From NCBI GenBank assembly GCA_020698575.1, contig CM036255.1:21504501-21568500 (forward strand): a DNA stretch of 64,000 nt, written 5' to 3'. The notes beneath the pieces are model-generated. The model had not been told where the DNA came from and searched no databases. It worked only from the letters and a program-made list of their open reading frames with translations. Numbering within the stretch: position 1 is the stretch's first letter; each line of letters starts with the position of its first letter. The DNA comes from Bostrychus sinensis. Taxonomy: Eukaryota > Chordata > Actinopteri > Gobiiformes > Eleotridae. Both the position numbers and the translations under genes were made by a program. This document shows, in pieces, positions 45,901-60,445 of this stretch.

Positions 45901-48900
45901 TTATGCGATACTACGATAAACTTAAAGTCTTCATAGTGAGTCATATCCTCCTATAATAAGGAATAATACATTTAATGTGATGCCTTTACTATCCAGTCAA
46001 AGCCTATTGAAAATAGCTTGCATCCGCGTTCTTGAAAGCTTGTGTGTCCACTTGTCCCTAAAGGCTTTGCGGTGTGACGACATGTTCCCGATCTCTCTAC
46101 CCACAGCTGTTGCTTTTTTAGGAAGGCACATGTGACCAATAGAAATTACTTGTAAACACTGTGTTATTTGTATTTTCAGTTGTTCAGTTGTCTTTCTTAG
46201 CAACAGTAACTAAGCAGGGACGGGGCTTGAAACTCAAAAATGTGTGTAGTTTTAGTTTTAGTCAATTTTCACCTATTTTTGGATAAACTATATTTTATGT
46301 TTATGTTATTTAATCCTGATTCTAACATATGCACTGTTGCTTTTAAAGACACATTTTAGCAATAGATGAGAGCAGCCAAACGTCACTTCCTTGTCGCCAG
46401 AACGTTAACGCCCCCTTTTGGGTGAAAACAGTTGCGAGTGGGAGAGAAGTTAGTGATGTCAGGCCAAGCACTGCTATGATCTTTTTTATACTTCCAATAA
46501 TAAAAGAAAAACCCAATTTGAGATTTTAATTGCTTGCTCACTGACTAAAAGAAACCAAAGGAAAAGATTTGTGGCCTTAGGTGAGACACAGAGAAAACGG
46601 GAAGGATAAAATGACTGGCTAGACCCCAGTTTACTGTATAATTACCGTATAATGCGTGTGTCAGATGTACACATTTAAGTGGCAAGTCACTCTGTTAATG
46701 TTCATTTCTGAATCAATATTCCTACCTCATAAAACATTTATTTACATAACTTTAGTTAGTTTCAAGATTTAAGATGGCTACAATGGTTTTATAAGATTTT
46801 TTGATATTAGGACACAGATCTTTTTAACATAAATGTTGATTCAGGCTGGACCTAAATTTACACTAAACTCATTTAAGTCGGCCAACATTTTACTGATATT
46901 GTATTTGTCAAGAATTACGTTAAAGGAAGTATATTGTTGTACTAAAATACATCACTTTCCAACACTGATCTTTCCTTGTCAGTGAGGGAATATAACTTAG
47001 CTTAACTTGTAATGTTTGTTGTGCTTTTGGGAGCATGTGTTTAGTATTTTAAGTCCTGAATGAGAAAAGATTTGACCATTTGTATCTGCTGCTATTGAGT
47101 CCTTGTTATTGAGGGACGTTTTCACCCAAAGGGGGGCAGGGACTTGGCTACTCTCATCTATAAAAATAAACTACAACTATTATATACCATTATTTTCAGT
47201 TTTTTTTTTCAATCGGATAGGAATTTTGTATTTTTCCTAGCAACAGTAACTGAGGAGGGGCGGGGCATGACTAAAGTTTAGAACACTGATTTTATGCCCA
47301 CTCAAAAATGTAAATTAGCTAATATACAATTGTGAATTTTCAGATATGTCAAGATAAACCATGTTTTGTTATACAATCTAAGATATTCACTGTTGCTTTT
47401 TAAGAACAGATTTTGTCAAGAAAACGCTAAATAAATTCACTGTCATTTTCAGTTGTTTTCAATCAGAATGGAATTTTGTATTTTTCCTAGCAACAGTAAC
47501 CGAGCAGGGGCGGGGCCTGGTTTAATTGTCAGTTGAACATAAATCTAAATAAAATACAGCCTGGCGACCTGCGTAGCTGCTATACACTTGAGAGCACTGT
47601 GCTTATATTGACTACCTCCTAATCTCTCGACCTAGAAGCCTCTTTTGTCCTCTCATTTGCTGCTTGCTTGCCCCCCCCCCTCCCCGCCTGTTGTTTACCT
47701 GCGTGCGTGTGTGTTACGTCTGTGCGGGGCTCTCATCACAGGGGTTGTCATGACGATGGTTGCCGTGCCGATCTGAAGTGGCACAGAGCCTTGATGGCCG
47801 CCACTTCTCTCTCTCGGCGGTTTCTCTCTCCTCTTGTATATTCTAATTCATTTCTCCTGCGCCATCTGCCACGCGTCTTCCTTATCGTCACCGGAGCCGT
47901 GCCCTTTAATGTTTGTGTTTCCAACTGAGGGGGGTGGGAGAATGAAAGGCCTCATAGGCGTTTTTTACGGTTTACAGCATTCAAACAGGTGTGTAGCCTT
48001 CAGACGATCAAACTGCTATCACCAAAGAGCTCCTAAACTATAATAACATTTTATAATCACCTCTATCACCTCTATTAAATGTAACAAAGCATTAATAAAT
48101 AATATTAACAGTATTTTAGTTATGACTCTTCATTAATTTACCTGAGCTTATGGCTCAAGAATTCAACACTAATAACAATGTCTATAACTAATACTAAACT
48201 AGACTAATCAAGGGCTAATTGAGGACTAAACCAGGACAAGACCAGAATAGAACCAGGACTAAACTGAAATAAGTACTAATCGAAGACTAAGCCAGGATAG
48301 AACCAAGACTAAATTATGACTAATTCAGGTCTAACCCAGAAACAAGTACTAACAAGGGCTTATCAAGGACTAAAGCAGGTCTAAACCAGGATAGAAACTG
48401 AAACAATTACTATTCAAGGAGTAAACAAGGTCTAAACCAGGACAAAACCAGCTCTAAGCCACATAAGCCATATATGGGGCATTGCCTTATTTAATCGTGG
48501 CCAATGTATGACTAAACTTACACATAGCTATGATTTTGTTTATACTCCCATTATCTTTTGATAGATTAAGCTAATATTGACTTTAAGGTTTGTTTTTCCG
48601 CTGAGTGAAAAGGCACATTCAAACAAGTTATATCCCATGCTATTAGGGAGCTGCTAATATGGATGTCATTGTTTAATATTGGACAATGATAATAATCTTA
48701 GCTTTGATTTATGGTCATATCTCCTTTGCTTTATTTAATATTGGCCTGTTGTTAATTTTAAATTTCAAATCAAAAGCCAAGCCCTTACTATGTGAAAAAC
48801 TACGTTTTGTATTTGTAAGCTCACACTCATTATGCAATTGCCTGTCTCTTACTTACCATTATTATGCATACTTGCTAAGACACACGCAGAGATAATGTAA

Positions 48901-51900
48901 AATTAACCAGGGCCAGGCCAGGATTTGCATGTTCTTTACTGCCATATGTAAATGTTTAATAGGGTTTTTATAGCAAACCTGTGAATACTTTACAAGTCAT
49001 ATATTTACACATTACAGCTCACCCACTTTGCCTACAGCTCACTTTCTCTGTCTTTTTATTGTAATAAGTCAGACCTCTTTCATGTCTTATTAATGTTTAA
49101 AAAATCCTACAAAGCTACAACCTGGTGACGCATTTTTCTATAGATATTAATTCCTTTGACTGTTATTGCAGACAAATTGCTGGAAGTGCTACATGAGTTT
49201 TGAGATGTTCATGTCACAAATTATTCCAGCTCAGACTTTAATTGGCCAATAAAAAAAGCAAAATAATGTATGTACAAAGAGGGCACAGTGAGCTCACTGG
49301 GCCTGGGGGGAGGGGCTTTAAGAGACAGACAAATGAAGTAGTTTGACTCAAAGGGTGTTGATTATGTGCTATATTTTAAAACTAATGAGCTGTTTCTAAA
49401 TATATTTATATGTATTCCTTTATAAGTTCATGTATAAGCAATGTAGTACTAGGATAAAATTGTGGGCCTAAAAGCATACTAAAATAGTCTTAGTAGAAAT
49501 GATAAGCTAAAACAAACCTAAATCTGTACTAAACCATGTCTAAACCAGGACTAAGCCAGGACAAATCCACGTCTAAACCGTCACTAAACCAGGAAAGAAT
49601 CAGGACTAAAAGAAAAGAAGTACTAATCGAGAACTAAAACAGGATAGAACCAGGACTAAATTAGGACAAATCAAGGTCTAAACAGAAGGAAGTACTAATC
49701 AAGGAAGGACTAAAGCAGGACTAAAGCAGGTCTAAACCAGAACTGAAACAAGTACTAATCATGGAGTAAACTAAATCAGGACTAAACCAGGTCTAAACCA
49801 GGACAAAACCAGGACAAAACCAGGATAGAACCAGGACTAAACTAGGACACAGAAGTACTAATCGAAGACCGGTGCTAAACCAGGACTAAGCTTAAACAAG
49901 TACTAATCAAGAACTAAACCAGGTATAAACCACAAATAAGCCAAGAATAAAAATAGCTCTAAATTAAACTTGACAAGAAACACTAACCAAACAAACAAAG
50001 CTATTTGTTTTACAGAGATCTGAACACCTGTGGATGGTCTCTATTCAAGACCTACTCCCCATAACGTTATAGAAATAGTAAAATGTTCACTTCTTATGAA
50101 TAAATAATGCCACGGTGTGTTAAGTTCACCTGAGTTCATCCTAAGACACTCTCCAATCACAAAAACATTAACAATTCACCCCATTGTTGTAGTGTAAGTG
50201 CAACAAACACAAGAAGCAACTCAAATTGTGATGATCAAAAACAAGAAGAAACAAACAGCTCTTTGTTACTCGTGGTAATTGTCAAGTGCTTTTATCCCAA
50301 GGTCCATTGTGGTTCTTATTTAGACCCCAGAGAGATGGATATAATTACGAATGCAACACTAAAATCCGACTTGTGAAAATTACTATGCACTAACGCCTAC
50401 ATTTGCTTTGACTGATGCGAGATGCTTTTGACACTTTGCTCCTCTGTCTTTCCCATCTTTTGCTATTAATTGGTGTCATCAATCGTATGCATTGGGAGAT
50501 GAGGGAGGTTTTTACTGTGGCAGGTGGTGGTGGCTAAAGGAGGATGTTTGGTTTGGAGGGAGGGAAGTTTTTGTGCATGCACCTCCCGGCGTTGGGAGCG
50601 AAACCACGGGCTGCGGGATCAATAGTGTCGTCTCCCGGTGACCGATCACAGCGGATCAATGCGTGACAGAGAGCGTCCGAAAATGTCACCTGCTACATAA
50701 TTAAGACCTTCATTAGGCCACAGTTAACAGAGTGTCACAGTGATCTCGGGCCCACATCATCACCTCTGTCTTCACACATAGCCATATACTTCATATTCTC
50801 AGCCTTGTTATCCGGTGCTTATTAGCCTGGCCGGTTAGACAGTTTTCCACTTTTATGTTGAAATAAAGCAGGTCCACATTCTTTCTTGTTCAAACCTACT
50901 TTTAACTTAACCAAACATACCTTTTTACCCTGTTTAATGATTGGTTGTATGTCTACCCAATTGCATTCAGAGCGACTTGTTACGGTCTAAATGAGAATTT
51001 CCACAGACAATCGCTACATTAGGTCTACATCTTCATCTCTGTCTTCACACATGGCAAGCTACTGTATATAATTCAGCTGCATATTCTCAGACTTGTTATC
51101 CAGCACTTGTTACCCTGGCCAGCAAGATGAATACTTTTTTATGGTGGAAAAAGTCTGTAACCTCTCCTATTCAAACCTATTTTCAACCTGACCAGTCATC
51201 TATGGATTCAGGTTATATGCAATGCCTTGTAACCTTAGCCTTGTGAATGTTTTTTGATTGGCTGTATGTCTATCCAGTGCATTAGTCATTAAGTGTTATG
51301 GTCTAAATGAGAATTTCTACAAGAAAATAAGTCCACATCATCACCCCTGTCTTCACACATAGTTATTTATATATAGTACTTTGGCTGCATATTCTCATCC
51401 AGTGCTTATTAGCCAGGCCAACAAGACTGTTCACTTTTATGGCAAAGTTAAAACAAAAAGTCAACCTTACCATGATCAATAATAACAGATTAATTAAAAT
51501 GGGACAGCGTTTTTGTAATATACTTCTCTAAATCTGCAAATGTTGGTACCATTTTTGAATGGTTGATTGCTTGTATGTCTATTCAGTTGCACTCAGATGT
51601 ACTTTAGTCTCTACTTGACTGTTATGGCCTAAATAAGAATCTACATACATTTCTAACATTTCTAAATACATTTTCCTGGTCTACATTTCATGTAATGCAA
51701 AAATAAAATATGACGTTTAGAGCTGTATGGGTACCAGGTTACATTTTTAGACCTTTACATGTAAAATCCTATAGGCATGCTAAACGTATGCAAGAATAAA
51801 AACCTTATTTGTTTATGGGTATGTAGTGAAAAGATACAATGTTTTGACACAAAGGCCTTTCTTGTGGTGGACAACTGATTTTCTATATAGTTAGGTAAAA

Positions 51901-54900
51901 CCAAAAGAAACATCTCCTCCATGTTTTTGACAGCTTAATATTCAAGGTGTTTATGCTCAAGTGCAGTCCATAAATAATTCAGCTTTTTGCTTCTAGTTAT
52001 CACCCCACTACTGGATTAAAAATAAAACAAAGAGCAAAACACCAGCTCATTATTCAGTTAATTTAGGAGGTGGCATAATTCACTGTTAATTGCATCCAAC
52101 ATTAGTTTTATTACCGGGCTATGTTTAAGGCGATGTTGTATCTTCTGTCCATAGTAGCTCAATTTATGATATCGGCAATATATCCAATAAAATCTTTGGC
52201 CAAAACCTTGTATTGGCAAGTCCTAAAATGTTTGATCTAAGTTCTTTAGCAGGGACCTGAAATGATTTATATCTATATTATTGTTAGTTAAAATGTTCTT
52301 CTGGATGGTATTGGCCCTCTGCATTTGACCTAATACCTTCTTGAGCAATACATTATCTTATGAAATGCTGCTTAAAGTCAATTCAGCGCTGAAAAAACAA
52401 CTTGAAACCTTTATTAATTAAATCTGACACCCTGCTCCATTGGTGTGTGCTTTGGCTAAATACTTTGGCCTTGCACAGAATAGTTTAGAAATTGTGTTTC
52501 TTGCAGGAAAATCACAATACAACGATATCTGTCTTCTTAGTGTTATAGAAATGATGGCCAGACATTCTTGATAAGGCTGCTATTTGAAAGTACTGCAAAA
52601 ATTCATTTGTGTGGACATAGCCTAACAATGTACCAAGGTCTTTGGTTTCAAAGTCCCAAAGGTTTACAATATATCTCATCTGTATTTTGTTCTCAGCTTA
52701 ATGTTGACCTTATGAACTTGTAAGAGGCACTTGGACACTTCAAGCTCAAAAATGTAAGTTCAGTGTCTGAAGTCAACCCAACACATCTCATCAATTTAAT
52801 TTAATAATGCATCTGTCTTATAGAGCTTTTTTGGACACTCAAAGTCGCTTTACAATTGCATTATTCATTCACTCCTCAGTCAATCTCGGTGGTGGTGAGC
52901 TACTTCTGTAGCCACAGCTGCCCTGGGGCCTGCGCCTACGGCCTCTCCGACCACCACCAATCATGCACTCACAGACTCGTTCATACACTGGCAAGGTGGG
53001 TGAAGTGTCTTGCCCAAGGACTCGATGGCAGTATGCAATGCCGGTAGCAAGGATCAAGCCTCCCTTTGGGTTAGTGGGTAAACATTTCTATGAACTACTG
53101 CCGCCTCCACTTTGTATTTGATCTCATCTGAAGTTGTATGGACTGCAAATGTCAGTTCTGCTGCGGCTATAGACATGGGGTATATTTTTTTGTGCTTAAG
53201 ATATCCTAGAAATCTCATTAGTTTGTTTAGATTCAATAGTTTTGTACCAAAAACATCAGTATGTTGTGTTACAGAGACATTAGCAGTCTAAGAAAGTGCT
53301 GTCCCGGGTGGCCTGTTATATTTTTGCACCAGTAGACTTAGATAAAATTTATTGATCCATGAGGGAAATTACTCACTGCACACGAAACTCTCTTAGAAAA
53401 TAAGCAATTATAGTTAAAATAGAGATGTAATGAAACAAGTCAGAATAGATACAGCCCAATAATAGAAAGCCAAAGGGAGGAAGAAAATATACACTGTTTA
53501 AATGAGAGATGAAAAAAAAAAACCTTTTGGAAGGCTTCTTTGCTTTAAGGGGTCACCACAATTTCCAGGTTGTTAGCAGAGAGATGCCCTTCCTGAGGTA
53601 ACCCTCTCCATTTATCTTGGCTTGGGACTGACCTTTTTGTGGTTGGAGTTTTTAACTATTTTCATTGAAAATATTGAATTAAACAGTAGGGCTGCACAAT
53701 ATATCGCAAAATTTGTGTTATCGCAATATCAGCAAATGCAATATCCGTAGTCACAGTAATCTAAATATATCGCAATAACGCTGTGGTCTTCCATCTGACA
53801 GAGATTTACACTGAAGAATCATTTTCCACCAGAGCCTTAAAAGAACATGTGTTGTGACTAAATAACATTTTTTAAAAAGTTCAGTTTTAGTGGTAATTTA
53901 ATTGATTTAGTCACAGCTTAGCCATTGTTTTATTCCTGGTTTAGTCTGTGTTAAGTTTTGATTTTGTTGCTGTTTTGACTTGTAAATAGAGGAACTTACA
54001 TTTTTGTGAAATGTAGTGAATTTAACTTACTATGTTCGAAAAGTAGGCTCTATTTTCAAATATCGCAATAATATTGTTATCGCAATTTTCAACATAGTTA
54101 GTGAATATCGCATGTTTCCTCCATATCGTGCAGGCCTATTATACAGTGCATTAACTGTAGCATGAGTGGGCCTCCAGTTTTGTGAGATAAGGAATACATT
54201 TATTAGCTACAGAATCCACGTGGGCGTTTCTTCGCCACATGTCCTATTGAAATTTATTTAATTCATCATTGGTGTTAAAGGGCTAGTATTGCTTGAGGGG
54301 CAGCGTAGTAAATTGCAGTTCAGAGATATTCTTTAAATTTTTTCATATTTGTCTACAGCTTGACACAGTTTCATAATCAGGGCTTTACATTAACACTAGC
54401 CAACCTGCCAAATGCTGGTAGATTTTCATTTAGGCTAGTAACACCTTTAATGCCACAAGCCATTGTGGCCAGTTGGATTTTATGCATGTACAATATATTA
54501 ACTTAAGAGGTCTAATTTAGTATATAGAGGAAAAAAATGGGATAGACCACATGCAAAAATATACAATTTATTCTTCCTAGGTAAACCTATTTTCTAAATA
54601 TTTGATTAACCCCATCCATACATTAAAAAAAAGTTGCACATATATTTCCTCATATTGTATGCTATAAAATAGACAACAAAAACATCTGAATTAATTCAAT
54701 TCTGGTTACTGAAAACTCTAATTGGCTAGTAACTTTTGAAAAGGACTTGCCACAGTGGCCATTGAGCAATAAAGTTAATGTCAAGCCCTGCTCATAATCG
54801 ATAAAAACACTGAAACTATATTTTGTGTGTGTTCATGTGTGTGCAAACATCTACAATTGAACTCTATATATGTGAAGTTTTTTTAATTACTAGAAAGATA

Positions 54901-57900
54901 GTGCAGACCGCAACACAAGTATTGGCACTATCCCACAATCAGATATAGTGCACCTAGCCATCTTTTAGCTAAGGGGTAAATGCTCTGTCTCATTGGGTTT
55001 AGTATATTTTGCCCTATTCTGCAGTGGTACAAAATATTTTTTTTAATTCCTACATCCAAACATTATGAACTTTTAATTTCTTCATTAGCCCATGACCGAC
55101 CTTAAATAAATATTTCATCATAATCTGACCATTAATATTTAAGTTATCTTGCAAACAGCCTAAAAGAGTGCTGGCAAGGTACAAAAACAAAATGTTCCCC
55201 GATATAAATCTCTTAAAATCTCGGTTAACATCAAATGTGCATCTCCTTTTCTTCTTCTGTGTTGTTGTTACATATTTGCATGTCCCGGGTCGTGCCGTGG
55301 CTTGAACCTCTCAGCCTCTTGGCCTGTCACTGGACTTCGACGCTTGCACGCTGCTGTAATCCAGATTAGCCGGCGAGTGTTCTTAATCTTATCACTTGCC
55401 CAATCCCGCGTGGGTGTGTTGTGTGCTTTTCCTGGTTATGTGCGATAGGGGGGAAAGGCAGAAACGTTAGACGGCGGGATTAAAGAAAGAGAGGGAAGGG
55501 TTGGGGGGGGCAGAGTGAATATAATATCAAACGTATCTGTGTCAGCGGCTGGCAAAAAAAAAAGAGGGAAGAAATTGGAGACTGGATGTAGTTGTAGTGT
55601 ACGAGCAAGATGTCTGACTATAATGTCTTGTTATAGAGAAAGGGACCATGGTCTAGACACAGAAAAGCAATGTTAATTGGTCCACAACTTTGTCTATAGA
55701 CTTTTTAAAGTCCAAAAACAACTGTGCAGGGCTTTGAGACTATGACAACTTGAGAAAAAAACATACTACAACTAAAATTTGAAGTTGCTTTAGGACATAA
55801 TAGGTGATGACAGCCTATAACTAGGACAATTGTATACAAAAAACAAAATGTCTGACTATAATTTCTTATTACAAGGGACAGGGGCAAGGGTGGGCCACAT
55901 TTAAATTTAGGTGTCTTGTGGAGGGGCAGGCCAACACTGTAACCTCACTTGTGTGCAATAACGACACTGTATCAATTATATTTAAGTATATTTAAATTCC
56001 ATGTCTCCGCTGTGCGATCTCACTTCCTGCCAGTCAAGTTCTTGTGTTTATCAGTGGTCTAGTGGCAGTGCAGAATAAAATACTAAACACTGCATTGTGC
56101 TGCTCACAGACTAAATGCACAGCATTGCCTTTGACCTTCATTGCTTGTGTTCACCTGCTGCCAATGACTTAGAAAAGCTGTGTTTTTTTGTTTTTTTTTT
56201 GTATACATGGATGGACTGAGAGGGACTTTCAGACTATGGCAACTTAAAAAGATCATGTTTATGAAGTTATTTTTCAATTGCTTTTGGACACAATAGGTGA
56301 TGCTTACCTTTAACCAGGGCAATAATCTACAGTATGTATACAAAAACAAACATGACGTTATTGGAACCAAAGTCAACCCCGAACTTATTTTTATATTAAC
56401 AAGATTATGTCTCTATGATACAAAGTGGGACATTTAAGGACTCCTTGCCAAGCCTGAAAAATGAAATCTAATGGTCTAGTGTGTCCTTTCAAACTTTAAG
56501 GCCAACATCTGTATGTTGTGTTAATTTTATGACTGTAATTGGTAGACACTTGGGCTGATTAATTAGTACTAAGAGACCACAAAATAATATTACAATAATT
56601 ACTAAGCCTTGAAAGCCTTTGAAAGACAGACTTGTGATATAATAATCATTTAATAGTTTAGACTAATGAAATACACTTTGGAAATATACAGAGAGCCGGG
56701 CCTCACTATTGCGTATGGCCATGTCTGTCTTGTGTTGAAATAGATACAAGGTTAAGACTAAAACTAGAAACACTGTAGCTGTGATTGGACAGACATTTCA
56801 AAACCAAAACTCTTAAATCTTATTTAAGGTTTTTTTTGTCCACTCATCAGCTCCTCACACTCGTCCTTCACACAAGCACCGGCAAATTCAAGCACTGTAA
56901 ACTGGTGTGAGATGAGACTTGTAGTGCTTTTTGTTGTAGTGTTTCTCAATATCTTTTCCTAAGTATCATGCACTGGTCTTGGTCTTGAATAGGTCTCCTG
57001 TATTCATAGATCTTCATGTGAAGCGATGAGATATTTGACAGTAGAGTGGTTGGATAATAATATATTGCAATATCAACATCTTTATCATGGTTTTCAAAAT
57101 TAATGTCAAAGGAGAGCCATAAATCAGACTGGTGTGTCCAAATGAAAATCTGGGTTTAGTCCTGGTTTATTTTAGTTTACTGTTGTGTCAGTAGAGCATT
57201 TTAAAGTTGACGTTAAATTCCTGGCTGGTCCATACAAACATACCAACTCCGGTAATACACTTACCAGTCCCAAGCCTGGATAAATGGAGAGGATTGTGTC
57301 AGGAGGGGCATCTGGTTTAAAAAAAAGAAAATGCTCAATTAAACATGCTTATTAGATGACTCGTTAAACTTTTGAACTGTCTATTGATGTTTTGCTATTT
57401 TTTGTGCTTGTTCTGCCTCATGTTTTTATTCTATTTTTTCTGATATGCTGCAATAGATTTTCGTAAATTTGCCACAAAAAAGTGAAAATAAAATCATATA
57501 TTAGGAAGGAAACTGTGTATTGTAGCTGGATTTACATGGCCCATTGACAACCTTCTCCAAGTAAATACTAGACTTAGATTACATAGGTGCTTAAATATTA
57601 TGAGATGTCAAACTTTCTCTCTATTTTTACTCATGCTCTGTAGAAATGTACCAAGTTTAAATAAGGCCTGTGTTTTTTTGTGTGTTTTTTCCAGATGAAC
57701 CGCCCCATCCAGGTGAAGCCAGCCGACAGTGAGAGCAGAGGGGGTAAGTGCTGCTCGTCTGTCCCCCCTACAAACACACGACACCTGTGCAAACAACCAC
57801 CTTTACATTACAGACTTGCAACAATATCACAATATCCGTACCATCAATGTGTCTAAAAATATATATAAACAACAAAAAGGGAAAAGGCGGTGTCATTGTA

Positions 57901-60270
57901 ACAGATTCACATGTCGAAGCTGAAGGATCTATCGTCCTTGTGGCTCGCTGACTTTGGAAAACTACAATTTCAGGCCTCAGTGATTTAACGACCGGTGCAG
58001 ATGGATGATTTGTTACACTTTAACTACACCTGTATCACACACAGCATCGACAGCTTGGCCTACATTCAAACTACTGCTGTGCTGCTACCAGAGGTGGAGC
58101 GTAACCAGATACTTTCACTCAAATAAGTACTTTTTTATTTTTAAAGAATATCATATACACATTTCAGGAAAAATATTTTCACTTGTACAACTGTAAACTG
58201 TCTAAATAAGTTTTCTTTTTTTACCTGGGAGGCAAAGTGGGTAGTAGTAGTAGGAGTAATAGCAGCAGTTGTAGTAGTAGCACAACAATTAACAGTAGTA
58301 GTATTTTTAGTAGTATTATTTGTAGCACAAGGAAGTTTTTTTTTTTTTTTTTTTACCTTGGAAGCAAAGTGGGTAGTAGTAATAGTAGCAGTGGTAGTAC
58401 TAGCACAACAATTAACAGTAGTAGTATTTTTAGTTGTATTATTTGTAGCACTAGGAAGTTTTTTTTTTGTTTTTTTTTACCTTGATGGCAAAGTAGTCTG
58501 AATAGTAGCAGTACCAGAAGTAGTAGAAGTAAAAGTAAACTATTAGTACTAGTATCAATAAATGTAGCACATCTAGTAATACTAGTAAGTAAAACTAGTA
58601 CTAGTAGTAGCAGCAGCAGCAGTATTAGTGTTATTAGTAGTAGTGCTTGATGCAGTAATAGTAATAGTAGCAGAAGTAGTAGTAGTAGTAGAAATAGCAG
58701 TGAAAATAGTACTAGTAATATATAATTATGGTAGTGGAAGCTGTAATAGAACTGTTAGTAGCAGCACTAGATGTAGTAAAAGTTGTAGTTGTACCAGAAT
58801 TAGTACTGCCAGAAAGTACTTAAAATATGCACTCAATATTTTTTTACATTTACTACTTCTACTTAAATAGTATTATCTTGCAGTAACAGTACTTTTACTT
58901 GAGTACAGGATACTTCTTCCACCCCTGGCTCCTCAGAGGCGTGATTGTGTTGCATTTGTAAGCACTGAGATCAACTTTGTCTCATTTTTGGCTTGTCAGA
59001 TTTTGTATGTTTGTTTTCTGTCAAATGTTTTTCAGTGTAGGCAGCTGCTCACAGTGTGTAACAATTCACAGAAAAAGCAAATTAGATTTTCACAAACCGG
59101 GATTTATTATTCTGCCAAAATGCATCAGAAACAACAGCTCACAATGTCCTATTTTACATAATCCATTGCATCTAATTGTGTATATTTCTTCTATTGGTTT
59201 TGTGACAACAGGGCTTTTTAGCTTGACGTTTTTTGGCAACCGCTCTCTGGCCCCATTGTATTGACACATACAAAGACATGTTTTTAGAATAATTTTAGCT
59301 GCAAAAATATCTCAATTTTGTGTTTGACAACCTCACAAAATAACTTTTACACCAAGTACCACATCAGAAAATATCTGTATAATATCTGCTATAATGAGTC
59401 TACAGCTTGACTAAACCGGGGCTAAACCAGGTCTAAACCGGGGCTAAACCAGGGCAAAACCCAGGCTAAACTAGGGCTAAACCAAGTCTAGACCAGGACT
59501 AAACCAGGTTTAAAACACATGTACACCAGGACAAAACCATGTCTAAATCAGGTCTAAACCAGGTCTATATCAGAACTAAACTGTCTCTAAGTTATACTAA
59601 ATAGGACTTGAACTACTAAAGACTGTTGAGTACCACCAGACGAAACCCATGTAGTACCACCAGTGATACCTGTACCACAGTTTGAGAACCACAGACATGG
59701 GGTTTTCATGCAGACCTCGGTTGAATGGGGCATGACGGCTGTCTGCTTGTTTGGTAGCAGCACATAAAAAGGTTACTGTCTCTGAAGCTGTGAGATGCTT
59801 TGGGGCAGAGCGGTAATGTCAAGTGAAAGCGATTTGAATTGAATGGGCTTAAACATCCAGAAACACTGGTCTGATCCTGCGCAGACGGGAACAGACGGAG
59901 CAGCCTCTCTGACAACACTCAGGGTGACAAACATTTGAGTCACTGCCAAACGCTGTTTACTCGTGACATCCGTAGCACTGCACTCTGGTGGCAGCTCGAG
60001 GAATTGCACTACAAAACTGTATTAGTATTTATGGTAACACTTTAGAATAACTCCCTACCTCTATAAAGCGTCAGTAAATATTATTATTATTACCCAAAAA
60101 GAACATTTATATTTTTTTTACCTTTTTAACTGTATCTTTACTTGAGTACATTTTTCAGGAAAAATATTTCTACTTGTACAACTGTAAATTGTCTAAATAA
60201 GTATGTTTATTAAGTTTTTTTTTTTTTTTTTTACTTTGGAGGCAAAGTGAGTAGTAGCAGTAGCAGTAGC

Positions 60271-60307
<37 letters not shown>

Positions 60308-60397
60308 AAATTAAAGTGTTAGTAGTTGTATCAGCAGATGTAGCACATCTAGTAATAACAGTAGTAGTAGTAAGTAGTAAAATTAGTACTAGTATTA

Positions 60398-60445
<48 letters not shown>

